64,000 bases of DNA, from contig NZ_KZ454943.1 of NCBI RefSeq assembly GCF_002797395.1, positions 3,633,966-3,697,965 of the forward strand, in the 5' to 3' direction. The stretch is from Bacillus solitudinis. GTDB taxonomy: Bacteria; Bacillota; Bacilli; Bacillales; Bacillaceae_D. Shown here piece after piece: positions 1 to 9,187 of this stretch. Position 1 is the stretch's first letter. Each line of letters opens with the position of its first letter. The notes under the pieces were generated by a model. That model was not told the DNA's origin. It ran no database searches and saw nothing but the letters and a program-made list of their open reading frames with translations. The position numbers and the translations under genes are program-made.

Positions 1-1
1 T

Positions 2-220
2 GAGAATTCAATACCAGGCATTGTTAATTTATCCGCAGGTGTCAATGTGACTGAAGAAGTTAATTTTCATCATGGTTATTCAATCGGATTAAGGGTAACA
101 TTTGAGAACGAAGATGCACTTCGTGACTACCAAACTCATCCGATCCATCAACAATTTGTTAATCGGATTAAAGAGGATATCCAGAACATAGTCGTTGTTG
201 ATTATCCAATTCATTCATGA
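2..220 (+). CDS. Dabb-family (stress-responsive A/B barrel) protein, 3' end only
   Basis: The window opens inside this reading frame; the last 72 codons and a TGA stop at 218-220 are visible. The fragment contains the PGIV-NLSAGVNV strand and the later YQTHP-x-H segment followed by a VVVDY end, which is the usual layout of the C-terminal half of Dabb proteins (small dimeric ferredoxin-like barrels of about 100 residues). The function of most Dabb proteins is unknown. A strong terminator follows directly, so this gene ends its transcription unit. Start and promoter lie outside the window. Confidence 0.75.
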   Translation, partial: ENSIPGIVNLSAGVNVTEEVNFHHGYSIGLRVTFENEDALRDYQTHPIHQQFVNRIKEDIQNIVVVDYPIHS

Positions 221-248
221 ACTTCAGGGAGACCTGAAGTTTTTTTTT
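221..248 (+). terminator. Rho-independent terminator after the Dabb gene
   Basis: An 8-bp perfect stem (acttcagg / cctgaagt) with a 4-base loop is followed by eight T residues. It begins immediately after the stop codon of the Dabb gene. Confidence 0.9.
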
Positions 249-309
249 GAGTAAAACCGGGTATTCCAGTTAAACTAAGCCTAAATTATTCTTCATGAAA
301 GGAATAACT

Positions 310-1101
310 ATGAATAAATCAAAACCGTTAGAAGGAAAAGTTGCCGTTGTTACAGGGGCTGGTTCTGGAATGGGACAAGCAACTGCCATTCGACTGGCCG
401 GAGAAGGGGCTAAGATCAGTCTACTTGATGTAAATAAAGACAATATCCAAGAAACAAAGAGAGTGGTTGAAACGAGTGGTGGGGAAGCGTTGGTGCTAGG
501 ATGTGATATTTCTATAGCAAAACAAGTTCAACTCGCAATAAACGAGACGGTATCGCACTGGGGACAGATAGATATTTTATTCGCTAATGCTGGAATTGCT
601 GGTGAGATGTCTCCTATTGAATCCTTGAAAGTCGAAGATTGGGACAAAACGCTTTCAATAAACTTAAAAGGTACATTTTTAACTGTAAAATATGTTATCC
701 CTTATATGAAAAAAGAGGGTGGGAGTATTATTATTACAAGCTCAGTTAGTGGAAATAGAATGTTTTCTCAAGCTGGCTTTACGGCTTATAGCACAACAAA
801 AGCAGGGCAAATTGCATTTATGAAAATGGCAGCTTTGGAATTAGCACGATACAGCATTCGAGTAAATGCCATCTGTCCAGGGGCAATAGAAACCAATATT
901 GGAGAATCACTTCATTTTTCTCCAAATGTAAAAGAGGTGGAAATTCCAGTGCGTTTTCCTGAGGGAGAACAGCCTCTAGAACATGGACCTGGAACAAAGC
1001 ATCAAATTGCTGATTTAGTAAGTTTTCTCTCAAGTGATGCTTCGTCACATATAACAGGGACCGAAATTTACATCGACGGAGCAGAATCATTATTACACTA
1101 A
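310..1101 (+). CDS. SDR-family NAD(P)-dependent oxidoreductase
   Basis: A 263-residue classical short-chain dehydrogenase/reductase, probably a soluble cytoplasmic enzyme. The N-terminus has the TGAGSGMG cofactor loop (TGxxxGxG); the NAG motif and the YSTTK catalytic Tyr-Lys pair with an upstream Ser cluster follow, and the protein ends with the usual SDASSHITGTEIYIDG segment. ATG 310 is chosen because AAAGGA lies 6 bases before it; an in-frame ATG at 295 has no ribosome site and would place that site inside the gene. Substrate cannot be told from sequence. It stands alone between a terminator and the next gene. Confidence 0.92.
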   Translation: MNKSKPLEGKVAVVTGAGSGMGQATAIRLAGEGAKISLLDVNKDNIQETKRVVETSGGEALVLGCDISIAKQVQLAINETVSHWGQIDILFANAGIAGEMSPIESLKVEDWDKTLSINLKGTFLTVKYVIPYMKKEGGSIIITSSVSGNRMFSQAGFTAYSTTKAGQIAFMKMAALELARYSIRVNAICPGAIETNIGESLHFSPNVKEVEIPVRFPEGEQPLEHGPGTKHQIADLVSFLSSDASSHITGTEIYIDGAESLLH

Positions 1102-1181
1102 TTCAATTGAAAGTTCACTTTTGCTCTATCAGTGATATACTAGGAAAGTTAGAAAGAACTAGATAATAAAAGGTGAGATAC

Positions 1182-2237
1182 ATGGACTTTTCAATTGAGT
1201 TTTTATCATTTTATGTAGTGTCTGTCGAAGGACAAGGAGAACACACGGATAAACGATTTACGCATTTTCAAACGTTAGACGAACAGACGTATACAGATAG
1301 CGCTTTGAAGTCATTTTTAGATGGCGAATTAATGAAAGTAGCCAAACGTAAGGTAGAACGAAATCCTAAATCTGAGCAAGTTCCAACAAAAATCGGAAGA
1401 TTTATGGTTGAGCCCGGTCAGGAACTTAAGTCAAATCCAAACTATAATCTTTTCGACCGAATCCGTAAAGCGACTGTGACGGAAGAGTTTAGGAAAAGTA
1501 GTGAGGAATTAGTAAGAGCTTATATTGATACAAGTGCTGTTAGGGGAGGGGTGTTACTCGTTGTTCGGGCGAAGTTAACACAATACATGGATGATAAGTT
1601 TGTTTTTGTGTTGAAATGCGATTTCGAACAAAAGGTAGCCTCGATTTCTGATGAAAAAACACTCATTCACAATATTGAAATGGCAATTACGACCCGTAAT
1701 ATGAAATCAATTCAATATCCCTACATGCCGGAAGAAGGCATGGTCGAAGAATGGGAGCTCAAACTCCATCAATCCTCCCATGCTCGCTATTTCGAAGACT
1801 TCCTAAAATTCGTCGAATACCACCAATCGATGCCCGAAATCATGCGAACCCAAGTGGTGCAGTTTGCCCAACAACACATCGCTGAGACGTACCAAGAGGA
1901 GAGTCCCGAGCGAGCGAAGGAAGAAGAGTATATAGAAGCTTGGGCAAATACGCCTAAACGTGAACTGCAGGAGAAATGGACACCAGAGCAGGTGGTCGAA
2001 GCATCGGCACATCTTGTCGAGCAAGCCCCGGAGATTAGTCTCAGCTTGAAATTAGATGAGGTGCAAGTAAAGGGACTGCTTTCTGATTTCGGCGAAAACA
2101 TTCACATTGCAAAGGTGAATGGGAAGTATGTATTGCTTGTGGAAGGCTTTAGTTTGAACTTCGAGAAAGGGCATTCTCCTGTCGAGTTTTTGAAGCCTGA
2201 GAGCTTGGAAGAAGTGTTGAGGAAGGTTGGGAGGTAA
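1182..2237 (+). CDS. Conserved Bacillaceae hypothetical protein (DUF3900-like)
   Basis: A 351-residue soluble protein with no signal peptide or membrane segment. From memory it resembles the DUF3900 group of Bacillus proteins (MDFxIEFLSFYV start, long charged middle); this was not checked by a search. No catalytic motif is apparent. ATG 1182 is preferred over GTG 1173 because the AAAGGTGA ribosome site overlaps the GTG. Codons between about 1750 and 2060 look somewhat richer in G+C than the flanks. Function unknown. Confidence 0.7.
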   Translation: MDFSIEFLSFYVVSVEGQGEHTDKRFTHFQTLDEQTYTDSALKSFLDGELMKVAKRKVERNPKSEQVPTKIGRFMVEPGQELKSNPNYNLFDRIRKATVTEEFRKSSEELVRAYIDTSAVRGGVLLVVRAKLTQYMDDKFVFVLKCDFEQKVASISDEKTLIHNIEMAITTRNMKSIQYPYMPEEGMVEEWELKLHQSSHARYFEDFLKFVEYHQSMPEIMRTQVVQFAQQHIAETYQEESPERAKEEEYIEAWANTPKRELQEKWTPEQVVEASAHLVEQAPEISLSLKLDEVQVKGLLSDFGENIHIAKVNGKYVLLVEGFSLNFEKGHSPVEFLKPESLEEVLRKVGR

Positions 2238-2719
2238 AGTTGTTGGGGAGTTTAAGCGACAACATAGATGATTTGTGACCAAATGTGTGGCACAAAACAA
2301 AGCTCAAGTGCCTGTAAAATAAGGTTTCCTTTAAACTATTGTGACCAACACCTGTAATTATTACAGGTGTTTCTCGCTGTCTGTTGGGGTTTTTTGACAA
2401 TTTTGGAACACGAACTTTATTTAGATCGAATAGAGCACAGCTAGTCCTGCAAGTTGACCTGAATATCAAAAGGTCTTTAGAAAATACTATCTAAAAAGGT
2501 GGCTTTTAAGATTAAATATAAAGTATAGACTACTTCCTTTCTAACGAAGTAGTCTTTTTATGTTGTTAAGATTTCCTTTTCAAGACTTTTTAGATGATAG
2601 AGTAGTGAAGTAGTAAATCTTGAAGACATTAATTATAATCAAATTAATGAGATCCATAAGGGTATATTCTTGCCATGACTTTATGTTCATATCGCAAATT
2701 TTTCCACGTGGGCCTGTTG
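2238..2719. other. Intergenic region with two hairpins, no gene seen
   Basis: About 480 bases between convergent genes. A perfect 11-bp stem at 2347-2371 (aacacctgtaa / ttacaggtgtt) lacks a T run and is probably a weak terminator or RNA hairpin. A clear terminator follows at 2527-2559. No open frame with a ribosome site was found. Confidence 0.6.
2527..2559 (+). terminator. Rho-independent terminator
   Basis: A 10-bp perfect stem (agactacttc / gaagtagtct) with a 9-base loop is followed by a T run. It lies 290 bases past the upstream gene on the same strand and may stop read-through toward the convergent YesL-like gene. Confidence 0.85.
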
Positions 2720-3382
2720 TTAAGAGATAGGATCCGATTCTACGTTTGATTTTCGATCATCCATTAAGTCTTTTTCGAGTTTGCGAAATGATTGAAGGGC
2801 AGACCACATTAATACATAAGAGAGTAGGCTCCCTCCGAAAAATGGAATGAGTCCAGGAATGTACATCATCACAACATATATTGTAGTAATGCCTATAATC
2901 ATCAGAAATAACGACAATGGATTAGAAATACTAAGGAAGAACGCATTTTTAATAATTTGTAAAATTGATAAGTTATAGTGAACAAATACAGGATAGGCAA
3001 AGAGAAGAGTGATAAGAAAAAGAAAGAATAGAAAAATGGCAATATAGGAAAATACTAATGAAAACGTAGTCGTTCCGGATTGGAAAAATCGTAAATCAAT
3101 GAATAGGACAAGACCAATAAGTAACAGTGCTCCTCCTAATAAATTACTTTTTAAGAACTCCGTTTTATACGTTGTCCAAAATGTTTTGAAAACAGGAATG
3201 TCTGTTTCCCCTTGCACCCATTTCCTCATTAACGTAAACATTGCAACAGTTGCAGGACTAAAACCAAACAAAATCGCCCCAAATAGTGAAAATGTAATCC
3301 ATAAGAGGTTTACATAAGCTAACCTAGTAATCCATTCGCAAAGTCGATAAAGCTTACTTAAATAAATACCTCCGTTTCCCAC
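2720..3382 (-). CDS. YesL-like DUF624 membrane protein
   Basis: A 220-residue integral membrane protein with four to five hydrophobic helices. The N-terminal pattern (LCEWITRLAYVNLLWI, then GFSPATVAMF) is typical of the DUF624/YesL family, found near ABC importers and regulators in pectin and other carbohydrate loci; the biochemical role is unknown. The start is GTG at 3382, preceded by AAGGAGG. It is transcribed divergently from the 578-residue enzyme gene, so the two probably share a control region. A second member of the family is encoded at 34130-34753. Confidence 0.85.
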   Translation of the reverse strand: MGNGGIYLSKLYRLCEWITRLAYVNLLWITFSLFGAILFGFSPATVAMFTLMRKWVQGETDIPVFKTFWTTYKTEFLKSNLLGGALLLIGLVLFIDLRFFQSGTTTFSLVFSYIAIFLFFLFLITLLFAYPVFVHYNLSILQIIKNAFFLSISNPLSLFLMIIGITTIYVVMMYIPGLIPFFGGSLLSYVLMWSALQSFRKLEKDLMDDRKSNVESDPIS

Positions 3383-3526
3383 TTAAACTCCTCCTTCCAT
3401 AATAACGGTATTATTTATGTAATTATAAGTTAGGCAAACAAAGCGTTCAATAAAAAAAAGTGTACACGAACGTAAAGTGTAATTTTTGATAGTCAAAATC
3501 CCTTTTTTAAAAGTGATGATAAAGAT

Positions 3527-3540
3527 TGATAGCGCTTATA
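3527..3540. promoter_or_regulatory. Candidate cre (CcpA) site
   Basis: TGATAGCGCTTATA matches the TGWNANCGNTNWCA consensus except at one position in the last pair (TA for CA) and is close to palindromic. It lies between the divergent YesL-like and 578-residue genes, a fitting place for carbon catabolite control. Confidence 0.4.
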
Positions 3541-3664
3541 CAGGAATTTTTATAGGATTGTGAATTTGTTTTATTGTTAGATTCCAAGAACCGTATTATG
3601 GTTATGGAAACTCCTTCATTCATTTAGTCATAAATGTTCAAGGAACAGTACAAGGGAGGTAACT

Positions 3665-5401
3665 ATGTACGAAAAAGTGGTTGAAATCAACGATTCCTTT
3701 TCAGCTAAGATGTTCGAACACCAGTCGCAAGATAATAAAAGCAAATATTATGGAGGCATTATTGACCCAATTATGGGGGTTGCAAGACCAAGTCATGGTA
3801 ATACCCCAAGAGTTATCGCTGCCTGGGTCGCCTCAATTGTTAACCCGGACTCCAACTACTTCCATAATAAAGAGTTAGTAAAAAGGTTAAGTGGAGCCAC
3901 GGATTATATGCTGAATAACCAGCATTCAGATGGAACCATTTCATTAGGAGCAACGAATTACCATTCGCCTCCGGACACTGGCTTCGTTGTAGTAGGGTTG
4001 TCTCAAGTCTACCAAGTCTTAAATATGCACGAATGGGAGCAACTAAAAGATATTAGAGAAAATATAAGGTTGTTTCTCAAACGCTCAATTCCCGCCTTAC
4101 TTACGGGAGGGGGCCATACACCAAATCATCGCTGGGTCATAACTGCTGCTTTATCGTTTTTATATCGAATCTTCTCTAATGAAGAATTGCTTATAAGGGC
4201 AGAGCAATGGTTGGCTGAGGGACTGGACTACACAGCGGACGGAGAGTGGACGGAGCGAAGTAATGGAATTTATAACGCGGTAAGTAACCTAATGCTTTAT
4301 CATGCCGCAAGAAACTTAGAACGTCCTGAATTACTGGAACCTATACGGAAAAACCTTGATTTAATGCAATATCTTGTTCATCCATCAGGGGAAGTCGTAA
4401 CAGATTATTCGGGGAGACAGGATTTTGGGACAACGGCAAACTTGTCAAATTACTATTTAATATACCGGTTAATGGCTCATTGCGATAAAAACCGAACCTT
4501 TGCTTATATGGCAGACCTTGCTTTAGAAAAGCTAGTTGAGCCTAGCAGCGTTGATAACAATGCGATGATTGGTCATCTACTATTTCCGTTAATAAGGGAA
4601 GAGACGATCGAGAGAAAAAAAATTCCGAATGAATATGTGAAAATTATCAATGAAACACACCCACGGGACACTTATTTACAAAAGCTAGAAAACACTCAGT
4701 CCCATATGAACATATTACACAGCTCGCCACACCTTGCCTTTGGTTCACCAATTGTTCGATACAAAAAGGAAAATACGAGTGCGACGATCATGACAAACAC
4801 ACCATCAATTTTATCCTTGCGTCATGGAAGTGTAAGGCTGTTAGGAACAAAGATTACAACAGCATTTTCACCTGGCGTTGTCGACTTTGATGAATTTAAA
4901 GAAATCCAAGGAGGCTACCGTTTAAAAAAGATTTTAGAAAAGGGCTACCATGGTCCAGTTCCATCTGAATATTTATCTCAATTAGAGAAAGTCGAGGAGA
5001 ACATAACCCCTTGGTATTTATTACCGCACCACCATCGACCGATTACCCATTTGCAAAAACATCTGTTAACGGTGGATATTTTCCCAGGCGAACGTTCATG
5101 GGATATTCATTTAACTTCAGATAAACATGAGGAAATATTTACACAGGTTACATTTATTTTTGGTAAAGAAGGGCAATTTTCAGGTGAACATTTAAAAGCT
5201 GGAAGTAACCCTGACCAATTCTTTCTGACAAGAGGTACTTTTAAATATAGCGCAGGTAACGATTCAATAACAATTTCAAATGGAGCGTATGAACATTGGA
5301 TTGAGGTCCTTAACAAAGATCATCATTCTCCTGATTGTAAACACGTATCGGTGAATCTTATGACGCCTATCGATACGACTTTCAAACTAACACTAAATTA
5401 G
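3665..5401 (+). CDS. Putative polysaccharide lyase/hydrolase, alpha-toroid plus beta-sandwich, family unassigned
   Basis: A 578-residue protein with no signal peptide, so probably cytoplasmic. Residues of about 30-330 are helix-rich and recall the alpha/alpha-toroid of heparinase-type lyases and GH88/GH105-like enzymes; about 350-578 look beta-rich, like a C-terminal sandwich. Conserved-looking polar patches are N97-Y98-H99 with D104, N154-H155-R156-W157, E197-R198-S199 with Y203, and R251-Q252-D253. I could not place it in a named family; N-H and Tyr patches would suit a lyase on uronates, but that is inference. ATG 3665 follows GGGAGGT. It heads the importer operon downstream, so it likely acts on the imported oligosaccharide. 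Confidence 0.5.
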   Translation: MYEKVVEINDSFSAKMFEHQSQDNKSKYYGGIIDPIMGVARPSHGNTPRVIAAWVASIVNPDSNYFHNKELVKRLSGATDYMLNNQHSDGTISLGATNYHSPPDTGFVVVGLSQVYQVLNMHEWEQLKDIRENIRLFLKRSIPALLTGGGHTPNHRWVITAALSFLYRIFSNEELLIRAEQWLAEGLDYTADGEWTERSNGIYNAVSNLMLYHAARNLERPELLEPIRKNLDLMQYLVHPSGEVVTDYSGRQDFGTTANLSNYYLIYRLMAHCDKNRTFAYMADLALEKLVEPSSVDNNAMIGHLLFPLIREETIERKKIPNEYVKIINETHPRDTYLQKLENTQSHMNILHSSPHLAFGSPIVRYKKENTSATIMTNTPSILSLRHGSVRLLGTKITTAFSPGVVDFDEFKEIQGGYRLKKILEKGYHGPVPSEYLSQLEKVEENITPWYLLPHHHRPITHLQKHLLTVDIFPGERSWDIHLTSDKHEEIFTQVTFIFGKEGQFSGEHLKAGSNPDQFFLTRGTFKYSAGNDSITISNGAYEHWIEVLNKDHHSPDCKHVSVNLMTPIDTTFKLTLN

Positions 5402-5478
5402 AAGTATAAAAATTTACACATTTAGTCAATAGTGAATTATTTTTATTGTGATTATAACCTGATCTTTGTATCGTTCTT

Positions 5479-5492
5479 GGTAAGCGGTTTCA
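5479..5492. promoter_or_regulatory. Candidate cre (CcpA) site before importer permeases
   Basis: GGTAAGCGGTTTCA differs from TGWNANCGNTNWCA only at the first base. It lies 25 bases before the first permease start, where bound CcpA would block transcription. Confidence 0.45.
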
Positions 5493-5516
5493 TAAGATCA
5501 AAGGGAGGTAAGAAAG

Positions 5517-6485
5517 ATGAAGCTAGAGTATGAAAAAGGCAAGACCGTAAGAAGCTCTTTTGCCGAAAAATTCAAAAAAACTGAGTACTATAAATATTGG
5601 CGGTACAAATATTTAACTATTTTATTCTTACCTGCTATTCTCTATTTTGCTATCTTCCAGTATGGTCCGATGTATGGTTTGCAAATCGCATTTAAAGATT
5701 ACAAATTTATGGACGGAATTGTTGGAAGTGCTTGGGTTGGATTGGAGCATTTTCGATATATGTTCCAGTTAGATAGCTTCTGGGAGGTATTTCGTAATAC
5801 CATTCTGATTAGTTTGTATAAATTTGGTTTTGGGTTTCCTGCACCCATTATTTTTGCTTTATTACTTAACGAACTTAGGCATGTCCTTTTTAAAAGAGTG
5901 GTACAAACGGTGTCCTATTTTCCTCACTTTGTATCATGGGTTATTCTTGCTGGGATTTTCACGCAATTTTTATCCCCGTCCATTGGCCCTATTAACATTA
6001 TCATAAAAGCGATTGGTTTTGAGCCGATTTATTTTTTAGCTGATCCAAGCTGGTTTAGATCGTTGTTAGTCTCCACTGATATATGGAAGGATTTAGGCTG
6101 GGGAACGATTATTTACTTGGCAGCATTAGCCGGCATTAACCCAGAGTTATATGAATCAGCAAGAGTAGATGGAGCAAATCGGTTCCAAAGAGTGATGACG
6201 ATTACGTTACCTTCCATGTATCCAGTTATTACAATTATGGCAATTCTCTCGATTGGTAAATTAATAATGGACGACTTTGATCAAGTGTTCAACTTATATA
6301 ACCCAGCAGTATATAGCGTTGGGGATGTTGCAAGTACGTACATGTACCGTCAAGGTCTTGTAAATTTACAATACAGTTTCGCGACAGCAGTTGGATTATT
6401 TAAAAACATCATTTCGTTAGTAATGGTTATTATGGCCAATATAATTGCCCGTAAAATTAGTGGAAATGAAAACAGTCTTTGGTAA
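5517..6485 (+). CDS. ABC importer permease, LplB/YteP type
   Basis: A 322-residue inner-membrane subunit of a CUT1-type oligosaccharide importer with about six membrane helices after a charged N-terminus. The cytoplasmic EAA loop that docks on the ATPase is visible as ESARVDGANRF followed by ITLP. It resembles LplB and YteP, permeases paired with YtcP-type partners and YtcQ/LplA-type binding proteins. RBS AAGGGAGG precedes ATG 5517. The next gene starts 25 bases downstream, so the three transport genes form one operon. No ATPase gene is present; such importers usually share an MsmX-type ATPase. Confidence 0.93.
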   Translation: MKLEYEKGKTVRSSFAEKFKKTEYYKYWRYKYLTILFLPAILYFAIFQYGPMYGLQIAFKDYKFMDGIVGSAWVGLEHFRYMFQLDSFWEVFRNTILISLYKFGFGFPAPIIFALLLNELRHVLFKRVVQTVSYFPHFVSWVILAGIFTQFLSPSIGPINIIIKAIGFEPIYFLADPSWFRSLLVSTDIWKDLGWGTIIYLAALAGINPELYESARVDGANRFQRVMTITLPSMYPVITIMAILSIGKLIMDDFDQVFNLYNPAVYSVGDVASTYMYRQGLVNLQYSFATAVGLFKNIISLVMVIMANIIARKISGNENSLW

Positions 6486-6510
6486 TCGATAAGAAAGGGA
6501 GGTTTCCATC

Positions 6511-7383
6511 ATGAAGGAACGATCTGTCTCAGGATTTATCTTTGATTCATTTAATGTCATTTTTATGATTGTACTATGTGTGACAACGATATACCCGTTT
6601 CTATATTTACTCACGATGTCATTAAGTCCAGCTGATGTATCGTTTAGTCAAATACGAATCATTCCTGAAAAAATTTCATTCGTAAACTATGAACAAGTAC
6701 TAGGTTATGACCAGGTGTTAATAGGTTTCTGGAATTCATTGAAACGAACCGTTTTAGGAACATTTTTAAATGTGGCTGTTACAATTGCAGCGGCTTACGT
6801 CTTAGCAAAAAAGTATTTTCCACACCGAAGTTTTTGGACAAAGTTTATCGTCTTTACGATGTTTTTCTCAGGGGGGATGATTCCGTCTTATTTACTCGTC
6901 CGTGATTTAGGACTAATGAACACGTCTTGGGCTTTAATCTTACCTGTTTTAGTAAACCCTTTTCAGTTAATTATAGCAAGAAACTTTATACAGTCGCTAC
7001 CGATTGAATTGGAGGAGTCTGCCAAAATTGATGGAGCCAATGACATTTATATTTTATGGAAAGTCATCATCCCTTTGTCTATGCCCATAATAGCTACGTT
7101 AGGTCTCTGGAATGCTGTTTTCCATTGGAACTCTTGGTTTGATAGTTTAATTTATATGACAGATACAAATAAAGAAGTGCTTCAAATGGTCATGAGAAGA
7201 ATCGTTCTTGATGGACAAATGCAAGTGATGTCGAACGTTCTACCTGAGGACCAAAACAAGCTTAATACTGAAACCATTAAAGCTGCCACGATTATGGTCA
7301 CGACGATACCAATTATCTTAATCTATCCATTTTTACAAAAGTACTTTATGAAAGGAATGCTGTTAGGTTCAGTAAAAGGATAG
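6511..7383 (+). CDS. ABC importer permease, YtcP type
   Basis: A 290-residue second permease of the same importer, with six predicted membrane helices. The EAA loop reads EESAKIDGAND followed by IIPLSMPI. The protein ends with FLQKYFMKGMLLGSVKG, the customary C-terminus of YtcP-like carbohydrate permeases. AAGGGAGG lies before ATG 6511. It pairs with the LplB-like subunit upstream; the binding protein follows after 100 bases. Confidence 0.93.
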   Translation: MKERSVSGFIFDSFNVIFMIVLCVTTIYPFLYLLTMSLSPADVSFSQIRIIPEKISFVNYEQVLGYDQVLIGFWNSLKRTVLGTFLNVAVTIAAAYVLAKKYFPHRSFWTKFIVFTMFFSGGMIPSYLLVRDLGLMNTSWALILPVLVNPFQLIIARNFIQSLPIELEESAKIDGANDIYILWKVIIPLSMPIIATLGLWNAVFHWNSWFDSLIYMTDTNKEVLQMVMRRIVLDGQMQVMSNVLPEDQNKLNTETIKAATIMVTTIPIILIYPFLQKYFMKGMLLGSVKG

Positions 7384-7482
7384 GAGACACGTTTTCATTG
7401 AAGGGGGGGATGCTTCTTTTTAAAAAAGGCTTGTAAATGTCTTTCATCTGAAGTTCAATAATGATAATAAGGGGGATTAGTA

Positions 7483-9114
7483 ATGACTAAAAGATTAAGC
7501 GTTTACATCGTTGCTTTACTCGTAATTTTATCTTTATTAATGGTTGCATGTAATAAAACTGATGAGGTTGTAGGTGACACTGATTCAAACGGTGATGCTC
7601 CTGCTGTTGATGAGAATTCGATTGAGCGGTTTGCACCGATTGAAGGAAAGGAATATGAACTGGCTTGGGCACCGTACATCACAGATCCAATTAGTCCTGA
7701 AGGCAGAGTCGTTCAACATTATCAAGATAAATTCAATGTAAAATTTGATATGTGGAATTTAGACCACCAAAACATTCATGAAGTATTAAATTTGAAATTT
7801 GCAGCCGGTGAAATACCTGATTACATGGCTGACGGGGTTACCATTAATAATTTACCACTACTAGTAGACCAAGGAGTATTACTAGGTTTTGATGAAGAGG
7901 TAATTAAAGAATATATGCCTAATGTTTATGAAAAAGCGACAGAACTTGAGCCAAACTGGTTAAATTACGCGAAAGTGGGCGACAAGATTTACGGTCTTCC
8001 GGAAATGAGAGATGTTTATAAGTATCGGACAACGATCGTATGGCGTGGTGATTGGTTGGAAAATGTAGGAATCACAAAAACTCCTGAAACGTTAGAAGAG
8101 TTTGAAGAAGCATTGTACAAAATTGCTCACGAAGATCCTGATGGAAATGGAAAAAAAGATACGTATGGATTATCCCTTAGTGGAATTCCAGCCATATTTG
8201 GTGCTTTTGGTTATGTTACTGGTTACGGGGCACATGATTGGCAAGATTGGTTCTGGCAAGAAAGGGATGGCAAACTTGTGAATGGTTCTGTCCAGCCTGA
8301 AATCAAAGAAGCTTTAGCACTTCTAAACAAGTGGTATAAAGATGGTGTACTTGATCCTGAATTTATTACTGGAGAAAACATGGGTGGGTATTGGGCAGAT
8401 TCCCATGCTTTCATTAATGGGAAAATTGGATTTACAGGGCATGGGCAATACTACCATTGGACTGGTCCATTAACGGATCATCCTGAAGATAAAGGTGGCT
8501 CAAATTACGCTGAACTGTTAAAGGTGAATCCTGAAGCAGCCAAATCTCTCGTTCATGGACCACCGCCAGTCGGGCCAAATGGTGAACAAGCATTATATGC
8601 TCCAAATATGATTGCTGGTAAAATTATTGCTTTTGGAGCACCATTAGAGCAAGAACCAGATAAATTTGGAAAAATACTACAAATTCTAGATGAAACCTCA
8701 GGGACAACGAAAGAAAATTATGTCGAGGCTTTATGGGGTATTGAAGGGGAAATGTGGACAGAGAAAGGTCCAGGTCAACGAGTTCCTACACCTGAATATG
8801 AGGATGTTAAGGATTCTGGTGCAAGTAAATTTGCCATTGATTTTGCACTTTGGGACGTAAGCGAATTAGGAAATGAATGGGCAGCCGAACATGATTATGA
8901 TGTTGGAGCCGTTCGGAACCAATTAGTCACAGCTCTTCCTTCTGAGTCTAAATATAGAGCTGAATTAACGAAAATTAGAAATGAAGCCTATATTTCCATA
9001 ATTACCGGTGATAAGCCAGTGGATTATTTTGATGAATTCGTCGAGAAATGGAACAGTTTAGGTGGAGAGCAAGTAACAGATGAGGCAAACGAATGGTATA
9101 GCACCATTAATTAA
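7483..9114 (+). CDS. Solute-binding lipoprotein of the importer, YtcQ/LplA type
   Basis: A 543-residue extracytoplasmic substrate-binding protein. The signal peptide ends in a lipobox (LLMVAC) with the lipidated Cys at residue 23, then an acidic linker and a large bilobal domain. Length over 500 residues is typical of the YtcQ/LplA branch, which binds oligosaccharides, often uronate-containing ones. An AAGGGGG site lies before ATG 7483. A hairpin after the gene may lower expression of the following gene relative to this abundant component. Precise ligand unknown. Confidence 0.92.
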   Translation: MTKRLSVYIVALLVILSLLMVACNKTDEVVGDTDSNGDAPAVDENSIERFAPIEGKEYELAWAPYITDPISPEGRVVQHYQDKFNVKFDMWNLDHQNIHEVLNLKFAAGEIPDYMADGVTINNLPLLVDQGVLLGFDEEVIKEYMPNVYEKATELEPNWLNYAKVGDKIYGLPEMRDVYKYRTTIVWRGDWLENVGITKTPETLEEFEEALYKIAHEDPDGNGKKDTYGLSLSGIPAIFGAFGYVTGYGAHDWQDWFWQERDGKLVNGSVQPEIKEALALLNKWYKDGVLDPEFITGENMGGYWADSHAFINGKIGFTGHGQYYHWTGPLTDHPEDKGGSNYAELLKVNPEAAKSLVHGPPPVGPNGEQALYAPNMIAGKIIAFGAPLEQEPDKFGKILQILDETSGTTKENYVEALWGIEGEMWTEKGPGQRVPTPEYEDVKDSGASKFAIDFALWDVSELGNEWAAEHDYDVGAVRNQLVTALPSESKYRAELTKIRNEAYISIITGDKPVDYFDEFVEKWNSLGGEQVTDEANEWYSTIN

Positions 9115-9126
9115 GTAAATACAAAT

Positions 9127-9163
9127 AGAGAGCTTGAGATTTTCTTAATCTCAGGCTCTCTTT
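9127..9163 (+). terminator. Terminator-like hairpin after the binding protein gene
   Basis: A 14-bp stem with one G-T pair (gagagcttgagatt / aatctcaggctctc) and a 5-base loop is followed by a short T run. It lies just before the ribosome site of the next gene, so it may act as a partial terminator within the operon. Confidence 0.75.
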
Positions 9164-9187
9164 ACTCAAAAGGAGGAGATAACCTTG

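Noticed and set aside
2347-2371. Perfect 11-bp hairpin as a strong terminator
   Set aside because: No T run follows; the terminator at 2527-2559 is far better.
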